From UBA1479 sp038109305 (GTDB taxonomy: Bacteria; Pseudomonadota; Alphaproteobacteria; Rhodospirillales; Casp-alpha2), in the NCBI GenBank assembly GCA_038109305.1, contig JAYNIR010000015.1:1-64000 (forward strand): 64,000 nucleotides of DNA. Reading direction: 5' to 3'. Below, piece after piece: positions 1-7,302 of this stretch; the first letter of the stretch is position 1; every line of letters starts with the position of its first letter. Under the pieces are notes generated by a model. It searched no databases and was not told the origin of the DNA. It worked only from the letters and a program-made list of their open reading frames with translations. The position numbers and the translations under genes are program-made.

Positions 1-1
1 C

Positions 2-52
2 GATCCTCCGCTGACTAAAATACACGGTGGACCAATTCACTGGGGGAGGATC
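2..52. repeat. 8-bp inverted repeat flanking a 35-bp spacer
   Basis: GATCCTCC at 2-9 is the exact reverse complement of GGAGGATC at 45-52. The spacer holds TGACTAAAAT and GGACCAATTC, which vaguely recall the repeated ends of IS21-type elements. No transposase gene is visible, so this could be a solo IS end or coincidence. Confidence 0.25.
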
Positions 53-293
53 AGTTGTGGGAGAGCGTGACAAGCTGGTGGACACCATTCGCACAGTGAT
101 TGAAGCCGTCAGAGCGGGGGAGCTGGATGCCGCGATCGAGGCGGCAGCTGGCACACAGATTGGGTTGAGGCGCGACGAATCCCGCGCACAGCCGCTGCTC
201 AGTTGCGCTCATACAGCTGGAATAAGGGTCATACAGCACTCGCACGCAGGTGCGACAGTTCTCGGTGTGGCAGTGATTTCTGGAACGACCTAG
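27..293 (+). CDS. Small hypothetical ORF at the window edge
   Basis: An 88-codon frame opens with GTG just inside the window. I recognise no family. The region from about residue 14 could form an amphipathic helix, and the rest has no clear signal peptide, membrane segment or motif. The first bases lie between two 8-bp inverted repeats (2-9 and 45-52), so the start may belong to a repeat rather than to a gene. There is no convincing ribosome binding site. It could be a fragment of a longer gene or simply open by chance. Confidence 0.2.
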   Translation: MDQFTGGGSVVGERDKLVDTIRTVIEAVRAGELDAAIEAAAGTQIGLRRDESRAQPLLSCAHTAGIRVIQHSHAGATVLGVAVISGTT

Positions 294-551
294 ACATAAC
301 TGTGACGGTGGTAAAATAAGTTATTTAGAACAATTGGTTATAAATCCAAAACTATTGAGTGGGAATAGCAGCGACGCGCAACGAGGGGTTGACATGGTTG
401 GCCTCGTTGCGCGATCAAGGTCTCTAACGGGCAAACGACCAGGGATGGCATGGGCGGCTTTTGCCCGCCTGAAGCGTAACTAGTAAGTAACATCCCCCTG
501 GGCGGGTTCGGGCCGGAGTGGCATAATCGCAGCGGTCCAAAGGAACAGCCC
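294..551. other. AT-richer intergenic region with a hairpin
   Basis: This 258-bp stretch is visibly richer in A and T than the surrounding genes, especially at 300-360. It contains one perfect inverted repeat (375-386 with 402-413). A modest AAAGGA ribosome binding site at 539-544 precedes the dioxygenase gene. I see no further gene. Confidence 0.5.
375..413. repeat. 12-bp perfect inverted repeat (hairpin)
   Basis: CGCGCAACGAGG at 375-386 pairs perfectly with CCTCGTTGCGCG at 402-413 around a 15-nt loop. There is no T tract after either arm, so it is not a standard intrinsic terminator. It may be an operator, a transcript-stabilising hairpin or part of a small RNA. Confidence 0.5.
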
Positions 552-1421
552 ATGACCCTTCTCACCATCACCCCCATCCACTCCGACTTCGGTGCCCGCA
601 TCACCGGCGTTGATCTCATCAACACGCCCGATTCCGAAACCGTCGCCGCCGTCCGCGACGCCGTCGACGAATATTCGTTCCTGCATTTCCCGGATCAGCC
701 GTTTTCCGATGAAAAGCACTTGGCGTTCACCCGGTTGCTGGGCGAGCCCGAACCCAATCACATCAAGCAGGGCGAAGAAGGCGTCATCGAATACTTCGCC
801 ACCATCGGCAACGTCCAGCCGGACGGCACCGTCCAGGGCAACGATCACAAGCGAACCAAGTTCCTAACCGGCAACAACATGTGGCATTCGGATAGTTCGT
901 TCCGCCCGGTGCCGACCTTTGTTTCCATCATGTGCGCCTACGAAGTGCCGGACGAAGACGGCCTGACTCAGTTCGTAAGCCTGCGCGCCGCCTACGGCCG
1001 CCTGCCCGATGAAACCCGGGAAACCATCGACCCCCTGATCGCCATTCATGATTACGTCTTTTCCCGGTCCAAGGTCGCGCCTGACGCGGTGACGCCGTCG
1101 CACGCGGCGTCGCTGCCGCCGGTCCGCCAGAAACTGGTGCGGCGGAACCCCAATACGGGCGACAAGAACTATTATGTCGGTTCCCACGCACGCGAGATCG
1201 AGGGTTGGGGCTTCCACAAAAGCCGTCCGTTGTTGGACGATCTGGTCGCCCGCGCGACCGAACCGGCGCATGTTTATTCCCATGCCTGGGCGCCCGGCGA
1301 TCTGGTGATCTGGGACAACCGCTGCCTGCTTCACCGCGGCACCGGGTACGACGCCGACAAATACCGCCGCCGGATGCGGCAGACCCGCGTCAAAGGCGCG
1401 GGGCCGACCACCGACGAATAA
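552..1421 (+). CDS. TauD/TfdA family Fe(II)/2-oxoglutarate dioxygenase
   Basis: This is a 289-residue cytoplasmic non-haem iron dioxygenase of the TauD/TfdA family, which couples 2-oxoglutarate decarboxylation to substrate hydroxylation. The iron triad is visible: H112 and D114 in WHSDSS, and the distal H261 in LLHRG, followed by an Arg cluster around 273-277 that would bind 2-oxoglutarate. Length fits the family. The ATG at 552 follows an AAAGGA site. The substrate (taurine, a sulfonate, an aryloxyacetate or something else) cannot be read from the sequence, and no sulfonate transporter lies next to it. A second member of the family with the same WHSDSS signature lies at 49469-50338. Confidence 0.85.
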   Translation: MTLLTITPIHSDFGARITGVDLINTPDSETVAAVRDAVDEYSFLHFPDQPFSDEKHLAFTRLLGEPEPNHIKQGEEGVIEYFATIGNVQPDGTVQGNDHKRTKFLTGNNMWHSDSSFRPVPTFVSIMCAYEVPDEDGLTQFVSLRAAYGRLPDETRETIDPLIAIHDYVFSRSKVAPDAVTPSHAASLPPVRQKLVRRNPNTGDKNYYVGSHAREIEGWGFHKSRPLLDDLVARATEPAHVYSHAWAPGDLVIWDNRCLLHRGTGYDADKYRRRMRQTRVKGAGPTTDE

Positions 1422-1506
1422 ATCCCGGCACCCCCGGGAAAACCCGATGGGCCCCCGCCCGGGCGGGTATAAAATTGTCCGCATTCGGGTCACAGAGGAT
1501 ACGGAT

Positions 1507-1902
1507 ATGAAGAGGGCTCTGGCGTTGCTTGCGGCAACGGGGTTGAGCGCCGCGGTAACCACATCAGGCACGGCGCGGGCAAACGCCGGTTACGCCTGTA
1601 AATCAGTGCACACGGTCAGTGTCGACACGAAAGGGGTCAAATCCTACGCCAAGAAAAATTATTACACGGCATGCGATTCCTGGGGCGACATTCAGTTCAA
1701 TGAAAAGACCAATATCCTTGTGATCTTCGTCGCGCTGCTGGACAAGCGCTACATGTATATTGGGCCCGGTGCGCCCGGAAATAGGCGGGCCGATGCGGAC
1801 GTTTCGGGCGATGACGGCGCAGGAAAAGGTTTTGCTTCTGGGCATCGCCGTGCTGATCGGCGTCCGGCTTGCGTCCCTTCCGCACACCGATGCGCCGCAT
1901 GA
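1507..1902 (+). CDS. Small secreted hypothetical protein, 3' end uncertain
   Basis: The ATG at 1507 follows an AGAGGAT site and opens a 131-codon frame. An N-terminal signal peptide is clear (basic MKR, a hydrophobic stretch, then TARANA as a likely cleavage site), followed by two Cys in the mature part (YACKS and YTACD) that could form a disulfide. From about 1790 the frame overlaps the next gene by 110 bp and becomes Arg- and Asp-rich, unlike a normal C-terminus. The true protein probably ends near residue 95, and a lost stop or frameshift close to 1760-1790 is likely. I recognise no family. Confidence 0.5.
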   Translation: MKRALALLAATGLSAAVTTSGTARANAGYACKSVHTVSVDTKGVKSYAKKNYYTACDSWGDIQFNEKTNILVIFVALLDKRYMYIGPGAPGNRRADADVSGDDGAGKGFASGHRRADRRPACVPSAHRCAA

Positions 1903-2455
1903 CGACGGACCGTCGGGCCACAGAAACGTCATCGGCTGCGTCGCCGACGCGCCCTGTCCGGCAGTGCTGGACGCCAAGTACGGATGGGACCCGGCCGGGT
2001 TCTCGCGCCCGCACGTGGTGGACGTTTCCGCCGGCAGCGATCTCATCGCGCTCGACAATTTCGGCCTGTCGGACACGCAACTCGCCTTCGTATACGCCGA
2101 TCATCTGATCCGCCGCTACCGTGCCGAGGTTAAACCGGCGCAGCGCAACTGCAACACCCGCGTCCGGGAACGCACGCGCCGCTGGGAACAGGAACACACC
2201 TGGCTGATCAAAAGCCCCGAGAGGGTGTTGGCGAAGCTCGGCCAATTAGCGCCGCCGGCCAAGGCCGGACCCATTCCCTATACCGAATGGGAAAGCCTGT
2301 GCGACCGGCTATCCCGCGATCTGGCGCGCACTCCCGACCTGTTGCCGCCCGAGGGCATCAAGCGGGTCGCCCTCGCCGGCCGTCAGGCAAAGCCCGACAT
2401 GCTGACGCCGGCGCTGCGCCCGAAAGATGCGGCGGCCGGCCCGGCGATGCACTAG
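1793..2455 (+). CDS. Unrecognised membrane-anchored protein (FGLSDTQ family, copy 1)
   Basis: From the ATG at 1793 this encodes about 220 residues (an ATG at 1811 is also possible). A short N-terminal hydrophobic segment (VLLLGIAVLIGVRLA) suggests a signal anchor. The mature part has YGWDPAGFS, then FGLSDTQLAFVYA, a conserved Cys and a second Cys near the C-terminal third (SLCDRL). The same order of motifs recurs in the gene at 2738-3265, so the two are tandem paralogues. I do not recognise the family. The topology suggests a periplasmic domain tethered to the inner membrane. The 5' end overlaps the preceding ORF. Confidence 0.6.
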   Translation: MRTFRAMTAQEKVLLLGIAVLIGVRLASLPHTDAPHDDGPSGHRNVIGCVADAPCPAVLDAKYGWDPAGFSRPHVVDVSAGSDLIALDNFGLSDTQLAFVYADHLIRRYRAEVKPAQRNCNTRVRERTRRWEQEHTWLIKSPERVLAKLGQLAPPAKAGPIPYTEWESLCDRLSRDLARTPDLLPPEGIKRVALAGRQAKPDMLTPALRPKDAAAGPAMH

Positions 2456-2737
2456 GCCGGGAAATCATAGATGGCGCTGGCTAAGACACGGCCATTTTTG
2501 TATTCTGACAAGGAGTTAGGAGGGAGCGATGCCAAAGCATCGTGACCGACGACACGACGCAGATCCGCAACAAAAAGAGCCCCGCCCCGCGAAAGGGGTC
2601 GATATTCGGTCGGTTTCGCCGCGTCAAGCGGCCTCACCCGGGCATGAAGCCCGCTTTTGGCCCCTTTTCGTGCGAAACCGCCCGGATATCGATCACAGTC
2701 CATCGTCATTTATTAAATCATGGCCTAGACTAATTTT
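2456..2737. other. Spacer between tandem paralogues, possible small gene
   Basis: An unusually good AAGGAG plus GGAGGG stretch at 2510-2524 precedes an ATG at 2529 and a GTG at 2542. The GTG frame (63 codons) is basic and Pro-rich, and the ATG frame runs into the next gene. Neither resembles a known protein. A short hairpin (about 2640-2654) is followed by CTTTT. The strong Shine-Dalgarno-like sequence is the only reason to suspect a small peptide. Confidence 0.3.
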
Positions 2738-3265
2738 ATGTCGCGTCTCGAGAGATTTCTGCTTTTCGGCATCATCTTTCTGATCGGGGTCAAGGTGATG
2801 ATGGCCCAGCAGGAAAAGTTCAATGCCACCCCGCCCCCCGCTGCCGCCTACGACTGGGATCCCTCGGGATTTTCGAAAGACGGCATTCCGAAAAAACTGG
2901 CGCTGGAAGCCCGCGGCCGGATTCCCGACCGCTTCGGGTTGAGCGACACGCAACGCGCCTTCGTCTACGCCTACATCGTCGAATACCACTACGCCCGGCT
3001 GCTCGCCCGCGCCAAGGCGAGCTGCGGCGCCAACGCGCAGGGCGAAATCACCAATTGGGAAACCCGGAACGCGCAGACCCTCGCCGACGCCAAGGCCGTG
3101 CTGGCCGCCATCAACCACAACCCACCGAAATCCGCTGCCGACATGCCCGACGGGATGAAGCGGCTGCTCTGCGCCGAGATTGCCAAACGCATCGTCTCGG
3201 GCGGGTACGAGCCGCACCCGGACGCCATCGCCCGCTTGGCCCAAGCCGCCGGCCGCGCCCGCTGA
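2738..3265 (+). CDS. Unrecognised membrane-anchored protein (FGLSDTQ family, copy 2)
   Basis: This 175-residue protein opens with a hydrophobic anchor (FLLFGIIFLIGVKVMM). It repeats the motif series of its upstream neighbour: YDWDPSGFS, FGLSDTQRAFVYA, a Cys at SCGAN and a second Cys in RLLCAEI. It is shorter than copy 1 because it lacks the inserted segment between the anchor and the WDP motif. Both probably arose by tandem duplication and are likely periplasmic. No catalytic signature is evident. The spacing of two conserved Cys could allow a disulfide. Function unknown. Confidence 0.65.
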   Translation: MSRLERFLLFGIIFLIGVKVMMAQQEKFNATPPPAAAYDWDPSGFSKDGIPKKLALEARGRIPDRFGLSDTQRAFVYAYIVEYHYARLLARAKASCGANAQGEITNWETRNAQTLADAKAVLAAINHNPPKSAADMPDGMKRLLCAEIAKRIVSGGYEPHPDAIARLAQAAGRAR

Positions 3266-3454
3266 CCGGCCACCGCCGCGCCGCCTGTTCCCTCAGCGCC
3301 ACCGCACCCTATGTTGCTCGGCGCTGTCCTGCGCCCGAGCTTGCCACCGACCGCAACCAACCCCACATCTCGTTGTGACTTTCGGACTAAGCCGCAAGAT
3401 ATATTTACTTTTTCGGCTACCGGCACGACGCTTGCATCGTCGATTCCAGTAGTC

Positions 3455-3483
3455 TTGACATGAGAACAAAAAAAGAACATATT
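3455..3483 (+). promoter_or_regulatory. Putative sigma70-type promoter
   Basis: A consensus TTGACA (3455-3460) is separated by 17 bp from CATATT (3478-3483, four of six matches to TATAAT). It lies in an AT-richer patch about 45 bp before the hypothetical gene that starts at 3530. Confidence 0.45.
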
Positions 3484-3529
3484 ACTGGGTAAGGACGCAG
3501 GGTCCATCATGCGACCTAGGAGAAGTGAC

Positions 3530-3823
3530 ATGTACATACGGCAAAATCCCATGGCCTTTGATGACGGCGGCCTGTCGGACCCAGCCGACACGGCGGCCCC
3601 GAGCGCCGACCGCGAAGCGGTTTCCGTGACCTATTATCCGGTTTTGAAAAACCACGCCCTCGGCCGGCGAATGACCAAGACCGTGCCCGCGCGGCGCGGC
3701 GAAAACCCGTTTCTGGCGGCGGAACGCGCGCTCCGGCGGGCCTACAAGGTCAAGGACTATGTGATTTTGGACGCGCGGTTGAGTGAATTTTCCGGCCTGC
3801 GGCAAACCGCCGATCTCGCCTAG
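3530..3823 (+). CDS. Hypothetical protein, 97 residues
   Basis: The ATG at 3530 is chosen over the one at 3509 because AGGAGA lies seven bases upstream. The product is small and soluble, with a basic central part (NHALGRRMTKTVPARRGENP) followed by a predicted helix ERALRRAYK and a short strand DYVILDARL. No signal peptide or membrane segment is seen and I recognise no family. The preceding TTGACA-type promoter suggests it is transcribed alone. Confidence 0.5.
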   Translation: MYIRQNPMAFDDGGLSDPADTAAPSADREAVSVTYYPVLKNHALGRRMTKTVPARRGENPFLAAERALRRAYKVKDYVILDARLSEFSGLRQTADLA

Positions 3824-3932
3824 AAACCGGCCCCCCAGCAGCAGCCGGACCAGCAGCCGCCGGAATTAAGGCCCGGCCCGCGCGGGCCCGGTGCGATACG
3901 GCCGCGAATGGGCCGCCCCACGCAAACTAGGA

Positions 3933-4208
3933 TTACGCCTCGAGCTTTTGCTGGAACAGGCCCAGGAGCTCGTGCGTCATGTCATAGAGTTCCTGCAGGC
4001 GTTTGGGGTCGGCGCGGCCGTTTTTCCAGGTTTCGACAAACGACTGCCACAGCTTTTCAAGATCGTCCACGGCCCAGCCCTGGTAGTGCCCCATCAGATC
4101 ATCCGCCGCATTGACGGCGAGCAGAATCGCCGCCTGCATGGACTGGCCGCCGGGCCGGACTTTCTGGCTCGGGTGCTTTTTCGGCTTGAGGAATTGCGCG
4201 TCGGCCAT
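3933..4208 (-). CDS. Hypothetical protein downstream of receiver gene
   Basis: A 91-residue, mostly helical protein with a Lys-rich N-terminus and a Leu/Gln-rich C-terminal helix (QELYDMTHELLGLFQQKLEA). It starts 28 bp after the CheY-like gene on the same strand and probably shares its transcript, so a role with that receiver (partner or phosphotransfer-like helical domain) is possible. No conserved His in an HPt context is convincing. Function unknown. Confidence 0.55.
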   Translation of the reverse strand: MADAQFLKPKKHPSQKVRPGGQSMQAAILLAVNAADDLMGHYQGWAVDDLEKLWQSFVETWKNGRADPKRLQELYDMTHELLGLFQQKLEA

Positions 4209-4236
4209 GGTTACTCAGTCTCCTCCCGGCATCTTA

Positions 4237-4733
4237 TCACGTCCGCCGTTCCTTGCCGCGGTAATCGGTGTGCCGGGGCGACCGGCGGTCGGGCCCGAAA
4301 TACCCGGCGCCGGATTGGGCATACTGGCGATTGTTGTGGACGGCCGTCACCAGGCGCTTATACAGCGCGCCGGCGCTGATCGATTTGGCCGGGAACGAAT
4401 TGATCCCGGCGTCACGGACCTGTTCCACCCGTTTCATTTCCGTATAGCCGGTCAGCATGATGATCGGCACGAACCGGTTGGGGATATCGCCGCCGCCGGT
4501 CCGGATCTGTTGCACGAAATCCAACCCGGAAACGGGCGACATGTTCCTATCGGTGATGACCAGATCGCGATCGTTGCCTTTGATCTGTTCCAGGCCTTCA
4601 ACGGCGTCGGAACTGGTGCTGACATCCTTGATTCCAAAGCCTTCAGGGAACGTGCGCACGAGTTCCCGCATGAGGAAGCTGTCGTCACCACAAGCACCTT
4701 CAGGGCTGAAAAATCGTATCCATTGTCCGCCAT
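4237..4733 (-). pseudogene. CheY-like receiver-domain protein, frameshifted
   Basis: Two frames together give a standard receiver domain. The first (ATG at 4733) reads MADNGYDFSALKVLVV, then loses phase. The second continues SFLMRELVRTF with the phospho-acceptor Asp in LVITDRNM, the switch Thr in MLTGYT and the Lys in PAKS. Adding one base between 4686 and 4687 restores the expected DDS acidic pair after KVLVV. The C-terminal tail has GPDRRSPRHTDYRGKERR, a pattern I associate with alphaproteobacterial single-domain receivers. Either a one-base deletion has inactivated the gene or the sequence has an error at that point. Confidence 0.75.
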
Positions 4734-5006
4734 TAATTTTTTGCGCACCGCCCAGGGGACGGCGCCCTTGTTATTTCTCTACTTCCCAGCGGCCACCAAA
4801 CAAAATCTTTGGTCGCCGCGCAATCCTGGCGCGCAAAATAGGTCGATATTCATACCTTTCCGGGCGGCGGCCCTTGAATAACCGCCATCCCACGCCCGAA
4901 CGGCGGCATCCGGCCCCAGGGCGGTTTTGCACCTTGCGAACGGCCCGCAAAGCCCCAACTATGACAACGGTAACGCCATCCTTCGAATAACCCACGGACC
5001 CCACCC

Positions 5007-6878
5007 ATGAACCCGGACGACGCGGACCGGACCCCCGGCCGCCCCCGCAACGACTGGCAGACGATCAAGACTCTGGCGCCGTTTCTGTGGCCACGGGAAG
5101 AACCGGGGCTGCGTGCGCGTGTCGTCGTCGCCATGATCTTCCTGGCCGCCGCCAAGGGCGCCAGCGTCACCGTGCCGGTGTTCTACAAGCACGCGGTCGA
5201 CGCGCTCGACTCATCGGTCAACGCCGCCGTCGCCATCCCGGTGATGGTTTTGCTGGCATACGGCGTCGCGCGCGTGCTGTCGCAGGCGTTCGGCGAACTA
5301 CGCGACGCGTTGTTCGCCAAGGTCTCGCAGCGGGCGATCCGGCTGGCGGGTTTGCGCACCTTCCGCCACCTGCATCAACTGAGCCCCCGGTTTCACCTGA
5401 ACCGAAAAACCGGCGGCGTCAGCCGCGCGGTGGAACGCGGCACCAAGGGCATCGAATTTTTACTGCGCTTCATGCTGTTCAACGTGGTGCCGACGCTGTT
5501 CGAGGTCGCACTTACCTGCGGCATCCTCTGGTATCTGTTCGGGTCGGCCATGGCGCTGATCACCTTCGGGACCATTGGGCTATATATTTTTTGGACGCTT
5601 TGGGTCACCGAATGGCGCATCCAATTCCGCCGCACCATGAACCATACGGACAACGAAGCCAACACCAAGGCCATCGACAGCCTGCTGAACTTCGAAACGG
5701 TTAAATATTTCGGCAACGAAGACCACGAAAGCCGCCGCTTCGACGAAGCGCTGCGCCGGTACGAAGACGCCGCCGTCAAAAGCAACACCTCGCTGGCATT
5801 GCTGAACATCGGCCAGGGCGGGATCATCGCCGTCGGCCTGACGGCGCTGATGTGGATGGCGGCGGCCGGGGTCGTCAACCGAACCATGACCATCGGCGAC
5901 TTCGCCATGGTCAACGCCTACCTAATCCAGCTTTATATGCCGCTTAACTTCCTCGGCTTCGTCTACCGGGAAATCAAACAATCGCTTACCGATATGGAAC
6001 AGATGTTCGGCCTGCTGGACGAAACGCCCGAAGTCGCCGACGCCGCCGGCGCAAAGACGCTGGACGTGCGGGGCGGGGAGGTCGCGTTCGAAAATGTCTC
6101 CTTCGCCTACGACGCCCGGCGCCAGGTGCTGTTCGATGTTTCCTTCACCGTGCCGGCGGGCAACACGGTCGCCATCGTCGGCGCGTCCGGCTCCGGCAAG
6201 TCGACGATTTCGCGGCTGTTGTTCCGCTTCTACGACGTGTCTGCGGGCCGCATCACCGTCGACGGGCAGGACATCCGCGAAGTTAGCCAGAAAAGCCTGC
6301 GCGGCGCCATCGGCATGGTGCCGCAGGACACGGTGCTGTTTAACGACACGATCTATTACAACATCGCCTATGGCCGCCCGGGCGCCGGCCCAGCCGAAAT
6401 CGAAGACGCCGCCCGCACGGCGCAAATCCACGATTTCATCACGGGGCTGCCCGACGGATACCAATCGACGGTCGGCGAACGGGGATTGAAGCTGTCGGGT
6501 GGCGAAAAACAGCGCGTCGCCATCGCCCGCACCGTGTTGAAGCGGCCCGACATCCTGATTTTCGACGAAGCCACGTCGGCGCTCGATTCACGGACCGAAC
6601 AGGACATCCTGGGCGCGTTGAAGGCGGTATCGAAGGACCGCACGACGCTGACCGTGGCGCACCGGCTGTCGACGGTCATCGACGCCGACGAAATTGTGGT
6701 TCTCGACGAAGGCCGCATCGTCGAACGCGGCCGGCATGACGATCTGCTGGCCGCCAACGGGCGCTACGCCGACATGTGGGCGCGTCAGCAAAAACAGGAA
6801 CGCGCCCTCGAAACCCTGGCTGAAACCGGCGACATCCCGGCCATCGCCGGCGGGCCCGAACCGTCGGCGGCGGATTAG
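5007..6878 (+). CDS. Atm1/HMT1-type ABC exporter (fused permease and ATPase)
   Basis: A 623-residue half-transporter: an ABC type 1 membrane domain with several hydrophobic segments in about residues 35-320, then a nucleotide-binding domain. Walker A GASGSGKST starts near residue 392, the signature LSGGEKQR near 497, and Walker B ILIFDEATSALD near 515, with the H-loop in AHRLSTV. The long cytoplasmic loop (TNTKAIDSLLNFETVKYFGNE) is typical of mitochondrial Atm1 and its bacterial relatives, which export glutathione-bound sulfur or metal species. Its position beside a full ISC operon supports a role in iron-sulfur or thiol homeostasis. It would act as a homodimer in the inner membrane. The actual substrate is inferred. 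Confidence 0.9.
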   Translation: MNPDDADRTPGRPRNDWQTIKTLAPFLWPREEPGLRARVVVAMIFLAAAKGASVTVPVFYKHAVDALDSSVNAAVAIPVMVLLAYGVARVLSQAFGELRDALFAKVSQRAIRLAGLRTFRHLHQLSPRFHLNRKTGGVSRAVERGTKGIEFLLRFMLFNVVPTLFEVALTCGILWYLFGSAMALITFGTIGLYIFWTLWVTEWRIQFRRTMNHTDNEANTKAIDSLLNFETVKYFGNEDHESRRFDEALRRYEDAAVKSNTSLALLNIGQGGIIAVGLTALMWMAAAGVVNRTMTIGDFAMVNAYLIQLYMPLNFLGFVYREIKQSLTDMEQMFGLLDETPEVADAAGAKTLDVRGGEVAFENVSFAYDARRQVLFDVSFTVPAGNTVAIVGASGSGKSTISRLLFRFYDVSAGRITVDGQDIREVSQKSLRGAIGMVPQDTVLFNDTIYYNIAYGRPGAGPAEIEDAARTAQIHDFITGLPDGYQSTVGERGLKLSGGEKQRVAIARTVLKRPDILIFDEATSALDSRTEQDILGALKAVSKDRTTLTVAHRLSTVIDADEIVVLDEGRIVERGRHDDLLAANGRYADMWARQQKQERALETLAETGDIPAIAGGPEPSAAD

Positions 6879-6915
6879 CCGCCGGCAAACAGGCCTACGG
6901 GCCGCCCAAGACCGG

Positions 6916-7170
6916 TCAGGCGACCTTGTTGTTTCGGCCACCGAGCAAGCTGGCTTCTTGCGCCGCCCGTTTCATGCTGTCCGACATTTCGGTCGCGATG
7001 GACGTCTGCTGATTGACGGCGGCGGCGGTGGAACCGACATATTCGCGGACATTTTCAATGCGCTCCCGAATGGTGCCCAAGGCGCCGATGACCGCCGCCG
7101 AAACGTTCAGCATATTGGCGATTTCGCCCTCGATTTCCTCCGTCGCCCATTCCGCCGCCCTGCATCCCAT
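6916..7170 (-). pseudogene. C-terminal fragment of a methyl-accepting chemotaxis protein
   Basis: The frame contains TEEIEGEIANML followed by AVIGALGTIRERI and TAAAVNQQTSIATEMS, the pattern of the distal signalling helix of chemoreceptors. The ligand, membrane and HAMP parts and the hairpin tip are missing. Homology appears to begin near 7144, immediately after a Gly/Met-rich stretch in another frame, so this looks like a deletion or rearrangement junction. It is too short to signal. Confidence 0.6.
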
Positions 7171-7189
7171 CGCCCTGCATGCCGCCGCC

Positions 7190-7273
7190 CTAAAACTGTG
7201 CCTCGGCCGTTAGCGTCAGCATCATGCCAGCGACCGCGGCAACGGATACCAATTTCAAACGATGATGCGCCAT
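7190..7273 (-). pseudogene. Signal-peptide ORF interrupted by TAG
   Basis: A strong AAGGAGGG site precedes the ATG at 7273. The 27 codons encode a classical signal peptide (basic MAHHRLK, hydrophobic core, AEAQF) and then hit TAG at 7190-7192. In the same frame beyond the stop the sequence continues GGGMQGDGMQGGGMGD, a believable start for a small Gly/Met-rich secreted protein, before running into the chemoreceptor fragment. It is best read as the 5' remnant of a secreted-protein gene. Confidence 0.45.
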
Positions 7274-7302
7274 GTCGGTCCCTCCTTCGTGCCCGGGGGA
7301 AG

